From: CALDUY01 sp046350255
GTDB lineage: Bacteria > Planctomycetota > Planctomycetia > Gemmatales > Gemmataceae
Length of the DNA: 64,000 bases
Reading direction: 5' to 3'
NCBI GenBank assembly: GCA_046350255.1
Contig: JAXMAV010000005.1
Span: 310,001 to 374,000 of the forward strand
The notes below the pieces were generated by a model that was not told the DNA's origin, searched no databases, and saw only the letters and a program-made list of their open reading frames with translations. The first letter of the stretch is position 1; the number at the start of each line of letters is the position of its first letter. A program made the translations under genes and the position numbers. This document shows positions 35,601 to 44,312 of the stretch, piece after piece.

Positions 35601-36519
35601 TGAGCACCTCGAGGAAGGCGCGGACGTTGTCAATGACCGTCACCGCGCTGGCGCCAGTCTGGCGCAGCAACGGCATGTAGACGGCACGTCGGCCATCAAC
35701 TCGCACGATGTTCGTGCGCCATCGGGTACCATCGACAATTTCAGCCACGTCCTTCAGATGGACGATCTTGCGTCCATCGTTGTAGAGCGGGATGTTGCCG
35801 AAGTCCTTGGTGTCCTGGATCAGGGCGTTGGATCGCACGAAGTAGTTCTGGCGGTCGATCCGAATCTCGCCGGTGGGAATCACACTCGACTGGGTGTTGA
35901 CGATGCGGGCAACATCCAGAGGAGACATACCCAGGGCTTCGAGAGACCGGGGGTTGACGTAGATCTGCACCTGGCGGAACACGCCGCCGAACACTGGAGC
36001 GGACGAAAGGCCCTGGATGCCGGCGAGATCCTCGCGCAGGCGGTGGTCGGCGAGGTCGAGCAGAAACTTGTCATCGCGGGAGCGGCTGGAGATCACCAGA
36101 TTGCCGACGGGAATGGCGCTGGCGTCGTAGTTGAACACATTGGGAGGAAGCATGCCTGGGGGCATGTTTTGCATCTCGCCGCTGACAATCGAGATGACCT
36201 GAGAGGCTGCGATATCGCCGGAGACGTTCGGGCGAAAATAGATCTGGATGATCGAGATGCCGAGCAAGGAGCGCGATTCGATGTGATCGAGATGATCGCA
36301 CTTGGTGAGGGCGCGCTCGAGGATGGAGGTAACCGTTTGCTCCATGTCCGGGGCGGGCATGCCTCGGTAGGAGGCAAACACCACCACGACAGGGACTTTC
36401 AGGGCTGGGAGGATATCAGTCGGGGTGCGATGATAGCTGAGCAAACCGAGAATCGTGATCAGAAGCATCCCCACCCAGACTGTGTAGGGATGACGCAGCG
36501 CCTGGTTCACCAGCCACAT
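32611..36519 (-). CDS. RND efflux pump, inner-membrane transporter (system 1)
   Basis: A 1302-residue RND transporter of the HAE1/CusA-like type, longer than the common 1030-1050. The proton-relay pair is retained in TM4 (GRVVDDSVVDVEN). TM10 has ISVSNSVLLVEF, where AcrB has a Lys before Asn, so the Lys is replaced by Ser here. Extra length comes from an enlarged central region (about residues 520-620) and a Pro-rich C-terminal tail (VLPPEAPPPSDPAAMF). An SD-like purine stretch lies about 10 bases before the ATG. It is the middle gene of an operon with the TolC-like and adaptor genes. Substrate specificity cannot be predicted. Confidence 0.93.
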   Translation of the reverse strand: MWLVNQALRHPYTVWVGMLLITILGLLSYHRTPTDILPALKVPVVVVFASYRGMPAPDMEQTVTSILERALTKCDHLDHIESRSLLGISIIQIYFRPNVSGDIAASQVISIVSGEMQNMPPGMLPPNVFNYDASAIPVGNLVISSRSRDDKFLLDLADHRLREDLAGIQGLSSAPVFGGVFRQVQIYVNPRSLEALGMSPLDVARIVNTQSSVIPTGEIRIDRQNYFVRSNALIQDTKDFGNIPLYNDGRKIVHLKDVAEIVDGTRWRTNIVRVDGRRAVYMPLLRQTGASAVTVIDNVRAFLEVLKERGSIPDDVEIEVAFDQSIYVRDALSHLRQEAILGAVLASLVVLVFLGNLRTTWIVAISIPLSLLAAFAGLYFTGETLNIMTLGGLALVLGRVVDDSVVDVENTVRHLAMGKTPFQAALDSANEIAVPVLMATVTTVIVFLPLVFMTGMGKFLFTPLAVSVALALFASYLVSRTVSPLLCARYLTAESVAHGEGVRRERFPRWLFWLGLLLTLTGAATWFALEIAPHQLADLPAAFRRPLLQASEVLLFLGMMGGSVLLAALLYLIAPLFDRLFERFVSAYEGLLFWTLKLRWLVLALVLLALLPTWLAFRNVGQELFPDVDSSEFTLHMRASGGPRVEETERQVEQIENMIRGYTASASQLAGEIALAVQVDDQEHLDRLRSENSQESAYLDRLVMAARNRAETQHLIQEANERTFTVPGLIPSDDLVLMLANVGLSSRWSSIYTPNNGPHAAFVRVQLRSGFAGRHTPTSVYVARLRERLVKRFPMHDFFFETGGMIRRILNSGAVAPIEVQVMSRDPDLRREVTRMLQRQILDLGAVQDATSPQNRDLPLLRIVVDRDRAAQPGLTETDIIRNVITALMSSAQIAPNFWIDPKSGNPYVIGVQYPEWAVEGIRTLEEIPVTGGRIGRDAYLRGQPSPRGSKGGPMVRLEDVATIERGMGPVEVYHYGANRVSQIFVSVEGQDLANAATQVEEVVRRFPLTYALANLPAAKEELRNDARFQQRLAHYFKHASAGEREALNKEYGVDPDMLRLPRDLRMHVRGEVQAMRYSFREMAFSLVLAVMLVYLVMAAQFASWIDPVIMIVAAPLGLIGVGLTLFVTDTSLNIQSCMGILMMVGISVSNSVLLVEFANRQRELGLSTRDAILTAASVRLRPILMTTIATLVGLAPLAIHLHPGDEMNLPLARAVMGGLAGSTILTLFVVPCLYILLKPRVEKVVTVHQVVLPPEAPPPSDPAAMFQPHLPQDEWGGNAFRPYAAPGDTDPPPSAPHDLPS

Positions 36520-36564
36520 ACAGGAGATCCTCTCAGAGGGGTGCCAATTCCCTGGCGCATCAAC

Positions 36565-38382
36565 TCACGGGTTGGGCTGGCGAATCGGCGGCAAGGGTTG
36601 GAGCCCATCCTGTGGGCTACCCGTGCGGCCTGGCGGTGGAGAAGTTAAACTGCCAGCCCGGTTGATCGGATTCTCGACCATTGTAGCAGAAACGGGAGCG
36701 ACCAGGGGCAATTCCGGGCGCGGGTCCCGAAACGACGATCCCGCCACTGCTTCGGCAGCCGGAGCGACGTTGGTGGATGCCAGTGGGGAGACTGGTGGGC
36801 GGGGACCGATGGTGTTGATCGGGGGCAATGGCATCATGCGAGGCTCGATGATTGCCTGCGGACGCATACCCAGGGCGATCAACAGGCGAAACCGCGCCTG
36901 ATCATAATCGGTCAGGGCGTTGGCGTATTGATCGAGCACATCGCTGAGGCGACGCGTGGAATCCAGCACCTCCAGGGGAAGGCCCTGGCCGCCCTTGATT
37001 CGCAGGAAGTTGAGCCGCAGTGACCGGTAGATGGCTCCATCGGGCTTGTTCTTCTCGTCGAACAGGCCGGCGCGACAGATATCCACGCGTTCTGCTCCGC
37101 GTTGAATCTGCTCGGCGGCCTGCACCACCTGGGAGACGACCAGGTCGTGCAGGTACAGTTGCTGCACCTGGCGAGACTCGAGCCGCACCCGGTTGTCCCA
37201 GATCTGAGCGGCGTTGCCCACACCCATGCCCTGCAAGCGCCAGACCAGGCCCACCTCCAGGTCGCTTCGGGAATCGAAATCAGCGATCACCCCGGACTGT
37301 CCCAGGATGGTAGAACCAGTGGCGGTGCGTCCCACGGCTTCGGGTCCACCGCCAAAGCCGCCGTAGCTGTAATTCACCACGAGGTTGGGAACCAGCGGAC
37401 GATACTTGGAGCGCTGATAGCGTAGAAATGCCGCCTGGACCAGCGCCTGATTCTCGGCCAGCTCGGGCCGGTTGCGGAGGCCTTCATACACCAGGGTGTC
37501 GATGGGCTGGCTGTACCAGGGCTTGCCTGGCAGCTCCAGAGGCCAGCGAAAATCCTCGCAGGGCAGCAAGAAGATGGTGGCATTCATGTGCAGCAGACGG
37601 GCCAGCTCGGCCGAGGCAACGCGCACGTCCTGGGCAGCCCGGGCGCGCTCGGCCAATCGGCGCACCACGTCAGCTTCCACGCGCGCCTGATCGGAGGGCA
37701 GGGCGTTGCCCGCCTGAACGAAAGCCTTGATCAGAGGTAGCAGGCCCTTGGATCCACCGCGCAGGTCGCTTTCTTTCTCGGAGGTTAAAAAGTCGAGGGT
37801 TTCATCCAGGCGGGCCAGCTGACGTCGTGCGCGGAGGACATTGAAGTAGGCGTTGGCCACCTGGAGCAAGGTATCATTGGTAATGCGAACCTGGCCGCTG
37901 AGCGTGGCCTCGAGCCGTTGCCGGGCCTCGGGGAGCGCATACAGGGCGTCGCTGAAGTTGACCGTCATCAGGGCGCCTCCGCCGACAAACAGCGAATCCC
38001 GGTTTACCTCGACAACTGTACCTTCCGTGCGCTGGATGGTGCCTTCGTGACCAGTGTAAGTGGCCCCGACATTTAGATTGGGGAGAAAGCTGGAGGCGGC
38101 CTGGAGATAACTTGCCCGGGCGCGCTCGATTACCAGGTTCGCCTGCGCGATATCCAGATTGGCGATGGTGGCCACCTTGAGCACGTCCACCAGGGACACA
38201 GGCACAGCGGTGGCCAGTGGGGCACTGGCAGTGATGGGCCGAATCTCCGGCCCCTCCCCTTCTCGAGAGGAAACCGACCTGGGGGCAGGCAACTCCCGAT
38301 CCCGATCCTGACCAACCGCCATCGGAAGCAGGATCATCAGGACAAGGAAAAGTCCGCCAAGAATCCTACCTGGTAGGGCCAT
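36565..38382 (-). CDS. TolC-like outer-membrane efflux channel
   Basis: A 605-residue outer-membrane factor. The signal peptide is MALPGRILGGLFLVLMILL. Two TolC-type halves are visible with periodic aromatic and amphipathic helical segments (for example IVEPRMMPLPP near the end, and LTDYDQARFRLLIALG). A Pro-rich C-terminal tail of about 100 residues replaces the usual short end. The ATG at 38382 has GGAGG 8 bases upstream; the TTG two codons before it is too close. It is the first gene of the minus-strand operon and the only outer-membrane factor in the region, so it may serve both RND systems. Confidence 0.85.
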   Translation of the reverse strand: MALPGRILGGLFLVLMILLPMAVGQDRDRELPAPRSVSSREGEGPEIRPITASAPLATAVPVSLVDVLKVATIANLDIAQANLVIERARASYLQAASSFLPNLNVGATYTGHEGTIQRTEGTVVEVNRDSLFVGGGALMTVNFSDALYALPEARQRLEATLSGQVRITNDTLLQVANAYFNVLRARRQLARLDETLDFLTSEKESDLRGGSKGLLPLIKAFVQAGNALPSDQARVEADVVRRLAERARAAQDVRVASAELARLLHMNATIFLLPCEDFRWPLELPGKPWYSQPIDTLVYEGLRNRPELAENQALVQAAFLRYQRSKYRPLVPNLVVNYSYGGFGGGPEAVGRTATGSTILGQSGVIADFDSRSDLEVGLVWRLQGMGVGNAAQIWDNRVRLESRQVQQLYLHDLVVSQVVQAAEQIQRGAERVDICRAGLFDEKNKPDGAIYRSLRLNFLRIKGGQGLPLEVLDSTRRLSDVLDQYANALTDYDQARFRLLIALGMRPQAIIEPRMMPLPPINTIGPRPPVSPLASTNVAPAAEAVAGSSFRDPRPELPLVAPVSATMVENPINRAGSLTSPPPGRTGSPQDGLQPLPPIRQPNP

Positions 38383-38438
38383 GCCCAAATCCTCCCAGGC
38401 GAGTGCAGTACTCGCGCATGCGTGAAATTGAGCCGTGC

Positions 38439-38467
38439 CCTATAACAACTTCCCCAGGTCAGGGCAA
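38439..38467 (-). promoter_or_regulatory. Candidate promoter of the minus-strand efflux operon
   Basis: On the minus strand TTGCCC (38462-38467), 17 bases, then TATAGG (38439-38444). It lies about 57 bases upstream of the TolC-like ATG. Confidence 0.45.
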
Positions 38468-38575
38468 TACGGAGTGAAAAATGCCCTGGTCCTGTTGTTT
38501 CTTCACATGTCGGCTGGCCCTGAAGACCTCCCTGCAAGATTTTCGCTCAAAGGATAAGTGTTTGCTGATACTATC

Positions 38576-38604
38576 TTGCAGACAAGTAGATCCTCTGAGA
38601 TAAT
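38576..38604 (+). promoter_or_regulatory. Candidate promoter of the plus-strand efflux operon
   Basis: TTGCAG (38576-38581), 17 bases, then GATAAT (38599-38604). The adaptor ATG follows at 38639 with GGGAGG 5 bases before it. Confidence 0.5.
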
Positions 38605-38638
38605 CGTTGTTGAAACAATGGAAACTGGGAGGGACCGG

Positions 38639-39991
38639 ATGCGAAGACTATTCATCCTGGCTGCCACCGTCCTTGGCATTGTCGGCCTCTCGGTGGCAGG
38701 CTACCTGATTTACCTGAAATCACCTGCCTTGCAAGAGAAAGCCCAGCGAGTAATTCGCGGATCTGGGAAAGCCCGTGTGGTTCGTGTCGAGGTTACTCAT
38801 CCGGTTCTGGGAGTGCTGGAGAAAGTCGCCACGCACCCGGGATCCGTCCATGCCTATGAAACAGTCGAACTCTTCGCGGAGGCTTCCGGTTATCTCAAGC
38901 GGCAGAATGTGGACCTGGGAGACCTGGTAAAAAAGGGAGCGGTGCTTGCCGAGGTCGATGTTCCCGACCTTGAAAAGGCAGTCCAGCGCGCCCGGGCTGT
39001 TCTCGAGCAATCCAGGGCGCAGGTTACCCAGGCCAAGGCTGCCCTCCTCCGGGTCAAGGCGGAAATCCTGGCGGCCCGTGCAGCCATCCCCCAGGCTGAG
39101 GCCAACCTTCAGAGTGCCAGTGCGAATCGCAAGTATCGAGAACGCCAGCATCGGCGCATGATCGATCTGCACCAGAAAGGTGGACTAGAAGAGCGCCTGG
39201 TGGATGAATCCGAAGAACGACGGCAGGCCGCCCTGGCAGGCGAAAAAGCCGCTGCCGCAGCTATTGAAACCGCACAAGCTCAGTATGCAGCCGCTCAGGC
39301 CAAACTCAGCCAGGCTGAAGCGGATATTGCCGAGACTGGAGCACGAGTGCAGGTGGCTCAGGCAGACCTGGATCGAGCGGAAGTGCATGTCCACTTTGCC
39401 AAGGTAGTGGCTCCATTTGATGGAGTAATCACCCGGAGAAACTTGTCGCCTGGAGGGTTTGTTCGATCGGCCAAGGAAGGTGAACGCACTCCTTTGCTGG
39501 CCCTGGATCGATTGGACCGGGTGCGGGTTGTCGTTCAGGTTCCAGATCGAGAAGCTCCATTTACCAACAAGGGTGATCAAGTCAAGCTGGAGATGGACGC
39601 ACTGGATGGGAAAACCTTTGTGGGGCAGGTTGCTCGAACGCAGGTATCTCAGGACGTACAAACACGGACCATGCGAACAGAAATCGACCTGGATAATCCG
39701 GGAAGTCTGCTTCGCCCTGGCATGTTTGGCAAGGTGACCATCACACTGGAAAAGCAGGCCCGTGGTCTTTCTTTACCTTCGGGTTGCCTTGTTGGGGATA
39801 CCCGAGAAGGGCAAGGGGCTGTCTACTGTGCGCGCGAGGGAAAAGCAGTGCTGGTTCCCGTTCGGATTGGAATGGATACCGGAGTTCGCGTGGAAATCCT
39901 GTCAGGCCTTAGTCCAGAGGATCAGGTGGTTCGCCGGTTTAGCGGATCCTTGACTCCGGGTGCGCCTGTCGAGGTCACTCTGGTTAAGTAA
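38639..39991 (+). CDS. RND efflux periplasmic adaptor (system 2)
   Basis: A 450-residue membrane fusion protein anchored by one N-terminal helix (LFILAATVLGIVGLSVAGYLIYL). A lipoyl half (FAEASGYLKRQNVDLGDLVKKG) opens a long alpha-hairpin (about residues 100-230), followed by the barrel motif APFDGVITRRNLSPGGFV and a C-terminal membrane-proximal domain. The ATG at 38639 is supported by GGGAGG; longer frames start at 38558 or 38618. Codons are more AT-rich than in system 1. The pump gene follows after 51 bases. Confidence 0.9.
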   Translation: MRRLFILAATVLGIVGLSVAGYLIYLKSPALQEKAQRVIRGSGKARVVRVEVTHPVLGVLEKVATHPGSVHAYETVELFAEASGYLKRQNVDLGDLVKKGAVLAEVDVPDLEKAVQRARAVLEQSRAQVTQAKAALLRVKAEILAARAAIPQAEANLQSASANRKYRERQHRRMIDLHQKGGLEERLVDESEERRQAALAGEKAAAAAIETAQAQYAAAQAKLSQAEADIAETGARVQVAQADLDRAEVHVHFAKVVAPFDGVITRRNLSPGGFVRSAKEGERTPLLALDRLDRVRVVVQVPDREAPFTNKGDQVKLEMDALDGKTFVGQVARTQVSQDVQTRTMRTEIDLDNPGSLLRPGMFGKVTITLEKQARGLSLPSGCLVGDTREGQGAVYCAREGKAVLVPVRIGMDTGVRVEILSGLSPEDQVVRRFSGSLTPGAPVEVTLVK

Positions 39992-40042
39992 CCAGCACGG
40001 CGAAGGGCATTACTCACTTTCCCCTCTGGTGGAATCTATACC

Positions 40043-43000
40043 ATGCAGGGATTAATTCGAGCTTCTCTAAACAACCACTATGCGGTGATGGTCCTGGTCT
40101 TCACTCTGGTGATCGTGGGATCATTGACCATACTCACGATTCCAATTGATATTCTCCCGGTATCGAAATCTCCGGCAGTCCAGGTGCTCACTTTTTATGG
40201 AGGTATGTCGGCCACCACGGTGGAAAAGAGCATCACCAACCGGATGGAGCGCTGGACAGGCCAGGCAGCCGGCACATTACGACAGGAATCGCGCTCCATC
40301 GTTGGTGCCAGCATCATTCGGAACTACTATCGCAGTAATGTCGATCCGAATGGAGCATTGACCCAGGTGGCATCCCTTGCCTCTGCGGCCATTCCGAACT
40401 TGCCGCCAGGGACGCTCCCTCCTGTCATCTTGCCATTTGATCCAACCTCGAGTACGCCAGTTTGTCTGGTAGCCCTGGATAGTGAAGATCGAACTGAGTC
40501 GGAACTCTACGACACTGGCCGGTATGAAGTGAGGAATATGATCATGGCATCTCCGGGTGCCGTGGCACCTGTGGTGTACGGAGGAAAGGTGCGTGCGGTG
40601 ATTGCCCACCTTAATCGTGAGCAGCTTCAATCCCGCAACTTGTCTCCACTCGATGTCATGGATGCCATTGAGCGCTTCAACCTGTTTCTCCCCACGGGGT
40701 CTGCGAAGTTTGGCAACAAGGACTATGCGCTCGACTCAAATTCCATGGTTGAACTGGTAGAAGAGCTTGGGGAAATCCCTCTTCGTACCGGTGGTGGTCG
40801 TCCTGTCTTTCTGAGCGACGTGGCTACTCCTCGAGACACCAACTTGATCCAGACGAATCTCGTTCGTGTGAATGGGAGACGGCAGGTGTATATTCCGGTG
40901 TACCGACAGGTTGGGTCGAGCACCTTGAATGTGGTTGATAACCTTCAATCGTCCCTGGCTGACATGAAAACTCGTTTGACTTTGCCTGGCATTGACCTTC
41001 GGCTGGTGATGGATCAATCAGTGTATGTGCGGACCTCGGTTCATAGCCTGGCAGAGGAAGGAATCCTGGGGGCATTCCTGTGCTCACTGGTGATACTTGT
41101 GTTTCTGGGCGAATGGCGAATGACTGTTATTGCCGTTCTAACAGTGCCAATTTCCGTGTTAGTGGCCATCACCGGTCTGCATGCCTCAGGTAACACACTG
41201 AACGTGATGACCCTGGCCGGACTGGCTCTTGCTATTGGTCCTCTGATTGATAGTGCCATCATTGCACTGGAGAACACCCATCGCCATCTTGAACATGGTC
41301 AGTCCCCACGCAAAGCAGCGTTTCTTGGGGCCAGTGAAGTTGCCTTACCCGGGCTGGTGGCAGGATTGAGCACCTTGCTTGTCCTTGCTCCGCTCGCACT
41401 CATGCCCGGTCTCGGAGAATTCCTTTTTCGTCCGCTTGCGCTAGCTGTGGCCTTTTGTATGGTAGCTGCGTATCTCCTGTCCTGGACATTTGTCCCAGCT
41501 TTGTGTTCACTGTGGCTCCAGCCTCATCAATCCCATCACCACCATTCTGACCAATCTGGCCATTCTCAGCCCGGAATGTTGACCTATCTGTTCCATCAAT
41601 GGTCGGCAGTTATTCAGGCAGCCATCCGCATGTATCTGCGGTTGCTTGCTCTGGTTCTCCGGTATCGACGCCTGACGCTAGCACTCACACTGCTGCTGCT
41701 CGTGGGTGTAATTGTTGGTGTGGGTCCACGCCTTCGTCGGGAGTTCTTTCCCGAGGTAGATACGGGATCGTTTGAAATCCAGGTGCGTGCTCCCACCGGG
41801 ACACGTCTCGAGGTAACAGAGCAACGTATCGCGCAGGTCGAGGAGTTTATTCGAGAGCAACTGGGTGAGGAACTTGATCTGCTGATTAGCGAACTGGGAG
41901 TCACTCCGGATTGGTCGGCAGCATACACCCCCAATGCTGGTCCGATGGATGCGGTGTTGAAAGTGCAGCTCAAGGAGCATCGAACTACCTCGGCCCAGCA
42001 AGCGGCTCATCTACTACGCGAAGGATTCCAGCAAAACCTTGCATTTACCGATCTGGAGTTTGCCTTTGACTCTGGGGGGATGGTTCGGGCTGCCATGAAC
42101 GATGGGAAGTCCACTCCCATAAACATCCGAATTACCGGGCGCAATCTTTCACTTAATCGCCGCGTGGCTGAGCGCATCCTGGAGGATATCCGTTGGATCG
42201 AAGGGGTTGTGGATGCTCGGATTCTACAACGGCTCGACTATCCCCAATATGTGTTGACTATTGATCGAGCCAAGGCGGCCAATCTGGGACTTACTCAAGC
42301 AGATGTGATGCGGAATGTGGTCGCGGCAGTGAATTCGAGTATCCAGTTCAACAAAAAGAACTTCTGGATCGATCCGATCAGCAAGAATCAGTACTACGTC
42401 GGGGTCTCCTACCCCGAGAAGGATATCAAGTCGCTGGAGACCTTGTTGCAAGTGCCACTGACAGGGCCTGCCCAGCATCAGCCCATTCCGCTGGGAAACC
42501 TGGTATCTATCGCACGAGCCACTGCTCCTGCAGAATTGATTCACAACAATTTGCAGCAAACCATCGACCTTACGATGAATGTCCATGGCCGAGATCTCGG
42601 GCGGGTGGCTGATGAGGTGGAAGCGCTGATGGTTAACCATGGCCAGGCTCAGGAACGAGGTTCCTGGATGGCCTATGATCCAGCATCTGGCGAGGAGCCA
42701 GTGGTGATCCCTGGTTGCCGGATTTCCCTGTCTGGGGAGTACAGCCGGATGCAGGACACCTTCCGAAGCATGGGAGTGGGGCTGGGACTGGCTTCCCTGC
42801 TGGTCTACTTCTTGATGGTAGCCCTGTTCCGGTCCTGGCTCATCCCTCTCATCATTCTCTCGGCCGTGCCTGTGGGCTTGATTGGGGTGGTGCTTGCCCT
42901 GTACCTCACCGGGTCGGCCCTGAATGTTCAATCGTTGCTCGGCGTAATCTTCATGGTCGGCATCGTGGTATCAAACACCGTCTTGCTGATCGATTTTGCC

Positions 43001-43285
43001 CAGGGGCAACGATTTCATCTGCACAAAACCCCCACCGAGGCCATCCTTGAGGCGGCGCGGATTCGAGTGCTTCCTGTGGTGATGACTGGCCTGGCAGCAT
43101 TTTTCGCTCTAATGCCGATGGCGCTGGGTCTGGCCCGTGGAAGCGAGGCCAATACCCCGCTGGGTAGATCTGTGATTGGCGGCCTGGTGGTCGGAATGAT
43201 CACCACCTTGATAGTGGTTCCGGCCCTTTATTCGCTGATGCTGCCAAACGAGCCAGGAAAAGTGGACATGCCGGAGGAGGTTTAG
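40043..43285 (+). CDS. RND efflux pump, inner-membrane transporter (system 2)
   Basis: A 1080-residue RND transporter with two repeats of six helices and two large periplasmic loops. In TM4 the relay reads GPLIDSAIIALEN: the first Asp is kept and the second is Ser, unlike the VDD of system 1. TM10 reads IVVSNTVLLIDFA, with Ser where AcrB has Lys. A His-rich stretch, HQSHHHHSDQSGHS, lies in the central cytoplasmic linker (about residue 495) and could bind a metal, which is inference. The gene is more AT-rich than its surroundings. It forms an operon with the adaptor and has no TolC-like gene of its own. Confidence 0.93.
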   Translation: MQGLIRASLNNHYAVMVLVFTLVIVGSLTILTIPIDILPVSKSPAVQVLTFYGGMSATTVEKSITNRMERWTGQAAGTLRQESRSIVGASIIRNYYRSNVDPNGALTQVASLASAAIPNLPPGTLPPVILPFDPTSSTPVCLVALDSEDRTESELYDTGRYEVRNMIMASPGAVAPVVYGGKVRAVIAHLNREQLQSRNLSPLDVMDAIERFNLFLPTGSAKFGNKDYALDSNSMVELVEELGEIPLRTGGGRPVFLSDVATPRDTNLIQTNLVRVNGRRQVYIPVYRQVGSSTLNVVDNLQSSLADMKTRLTLPGIDLRLVMDQSVYVRTSVHSLAEEGILGAFLCSLVILVFLGEWRMTVIAVLTVPISVLVAITGLHASGNTLNVMTLAGLALAIGPLIDSAIIALENTHRHLEHGQSPRKAAFLGASEVALPGLVAGLSTLLVLAPLALMPGLGEFLFRPLALAVAFCMVAAYLLSWTFVPALCSLWLQPHQSHHHHSDQSGHSQPGMLTYLFHQWSAVIQAAIRMYLRLLALVLRYRRLTLALTLLLLVGVIVGVGPRLRREFFPEVDTGSFEIQVRAPTGTRLEVTEQRIAQVEEFIREQLGEELDLLISELGVTPDWSAAYTPNAGPMDAVLKVQLKEHRTTSAQQAAHLLREGFQQNLAFTDLEFAFDSGGMVRAAMNDGKSTPINIRITGRNLSLNRRVAERILEDIRWIEGVVDARILQRLDYPQYVLTIDRAKAANLGLTQADVMRNVVAAVNSSIQFNKKNFWIDPISKNQYYVGVSYPEKDIKSLETLLQVPLTGPAQHQPIPLGNLVSIARATAPAELIHNNLQQTIDLTMNVHGRDLGRVADEVEALMVNHGQAQERGSWMAYDPASGEEPVVIPGCRISLSGEYSRMQDTFRSMGVGLGLASLLVYFLMVALFRSWLIPLIILSAVPVGLIGVVLALYLTGSALNVQSLLGVIFMVGIVVSNTVLLIDFAQGQRFHLHKTPTEAILEAARIRVLPVVMTGLAAFFALMPMALGLARGSEANTPLGRSVIGGLVVGMITTLIVVPALYSLMLPNEPGKVDMPEEV

Positions 43286-43324
43286 GCGATCGGGGCAACC
43301 TTGAGCGACCGTAGGGGAATACCC

Positions 43325-43356
43325 TTGACGATTTTCCGCATGAAAGGTGATATAAG
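43325..43356 (+). promoter_or_regulatory. Possible promoter of accD
   Basis: TTGACG (43325-43330) and TATAAG (43351-43356) lie 35 bases before the accD ATG. The spacing is 20 bases, longer than the optimum, so this is only a candidate. Confidence 0.35.
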
Positions 43357-43390
43357 AGGGTGAACGCTGAACCGAAGGACACGCATCAGC

Positions 43391-44239
43391 ATGAATCCGA
43401 ACGGGGTTCGACGAACGATTTCACTGGGTGAGCGACCCAAGCGGGGCGTTCCGGAGGGCCTGTGGAAACAGTGCCCCCAGTGCAAGGCGACCATCTTCAC
43501 CAAGGAGTCGGCCGCCCGCTTCAATGTTTGCCCGGAATGCGACTATCATTTTTATCTCCCCGCCAAGGACCGCATCCGCCAACTGCTCGACGAGGACAGC
43601 TTTGAGGAGTGGTTCACGGATCTCGCTCCCACCGATCCGCTCGAATTCAAGGATCGCATCCCCTACGCCAAGCGCATCGATTCGGAGCAGGCCAAGACCG
43701 GCATGCGCGACGCGGCCGTGGTCGGCAAGGGCTTCATTCGAGGCCGGCCCGTGGTGCTGGGGGTGACTGACTTTGCCTTCATGGCCGGTAGCATGGGGTC
43801 GGTTGTGGGCGAAAAGCTGACCCGCGCCATCGAGGAGGCCATCCGGCTGCACCTGCCACTGATCTTCGTGTCGGGATCTGGTGGCGGGGCTCGCATGCAG
43901 GAGGGGATTCTGTCGCTCATGCAGATGGCCAAGGTTTCGGCCGCGCTGGCGCGGTACGATTCGGCTGGCGGACTGTACATCTCGATCCTGACCAATCCGA
44001 CGATGGGTGGAGTGGCAGCAAGCTGGGCGGGGCTGGGTGATGTAATTCTCGCCGAGCCTGGAGCGCTCATCGGGTTTGCAGGCAAGCGGACGATCTGGAA
44101 CACCGTTCGTCTCGAACTTCCCAAGGGGTTTCAGACCAGCGAGTTTCTCCTGCAGCATGGGTTGATCGATCGGATCGTTGCACGTCGGGAGCTGCGGACC
44201 GAACTCGCCCGTATCATCGATTATTGCGAGCAGGAGTAA
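43391..44239 (+). CDS. accD: Acetyl-CoA carboxylase carboxyltransferase subunit beta
   Basis: A 282-residue subunit that transfers the carboxyl group from biotin to acetyl-CoA in fatty acid synthesis. The N-terminal zinc ribbon has four Cys: C28, C31 (KQCPQCKATIF) and C47, C50 (NVCPECDYH). The carboxyltransferase core shows VTDFAFMAGSMGSVVGEKLTRAIE, the oxyanion-type SGSGGARMQEGILSLMQMAK and ISILTNPTMGGVAASWA. Length matches the family. The alpha, biotin carrier and carboxylase subunits are not in the window. A kinase gene follows 73 bases later on the same strand. Confidence 0.96.
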   Translation: MNPNGVRRTISLGERPKRGVPEGLWKQCPQCKATIFTKESAARFNVCPECDYHFYLPAKDRIRQLLDEDSFEEWFTDLAPTDPLEFKDRIPYAKRIDSEQAKTGMRDAAVVGKGFIRGRPVVLGVTDFAFMAGSMGSVVGEKLTRAIEEAIRLHLPLIFVSGSGGGARMQEGILSLMQMAKVSAALARYDSAGGLYISILTNPTMGGVAASWAGLGDVILAEPGALIGFAGKRTIWNTVRLELPKGFQTSEFLLQHGLIDRIVARRELRTELARIIDYCEQE

Positions 44240-44312
44240 ACCCCTCCAGGCGGTTGGAGACCGCCCGGCCACTGTATCAACGAGCCCGTCAGTTTGTCCG
44301 GGGAGGGCCAAC

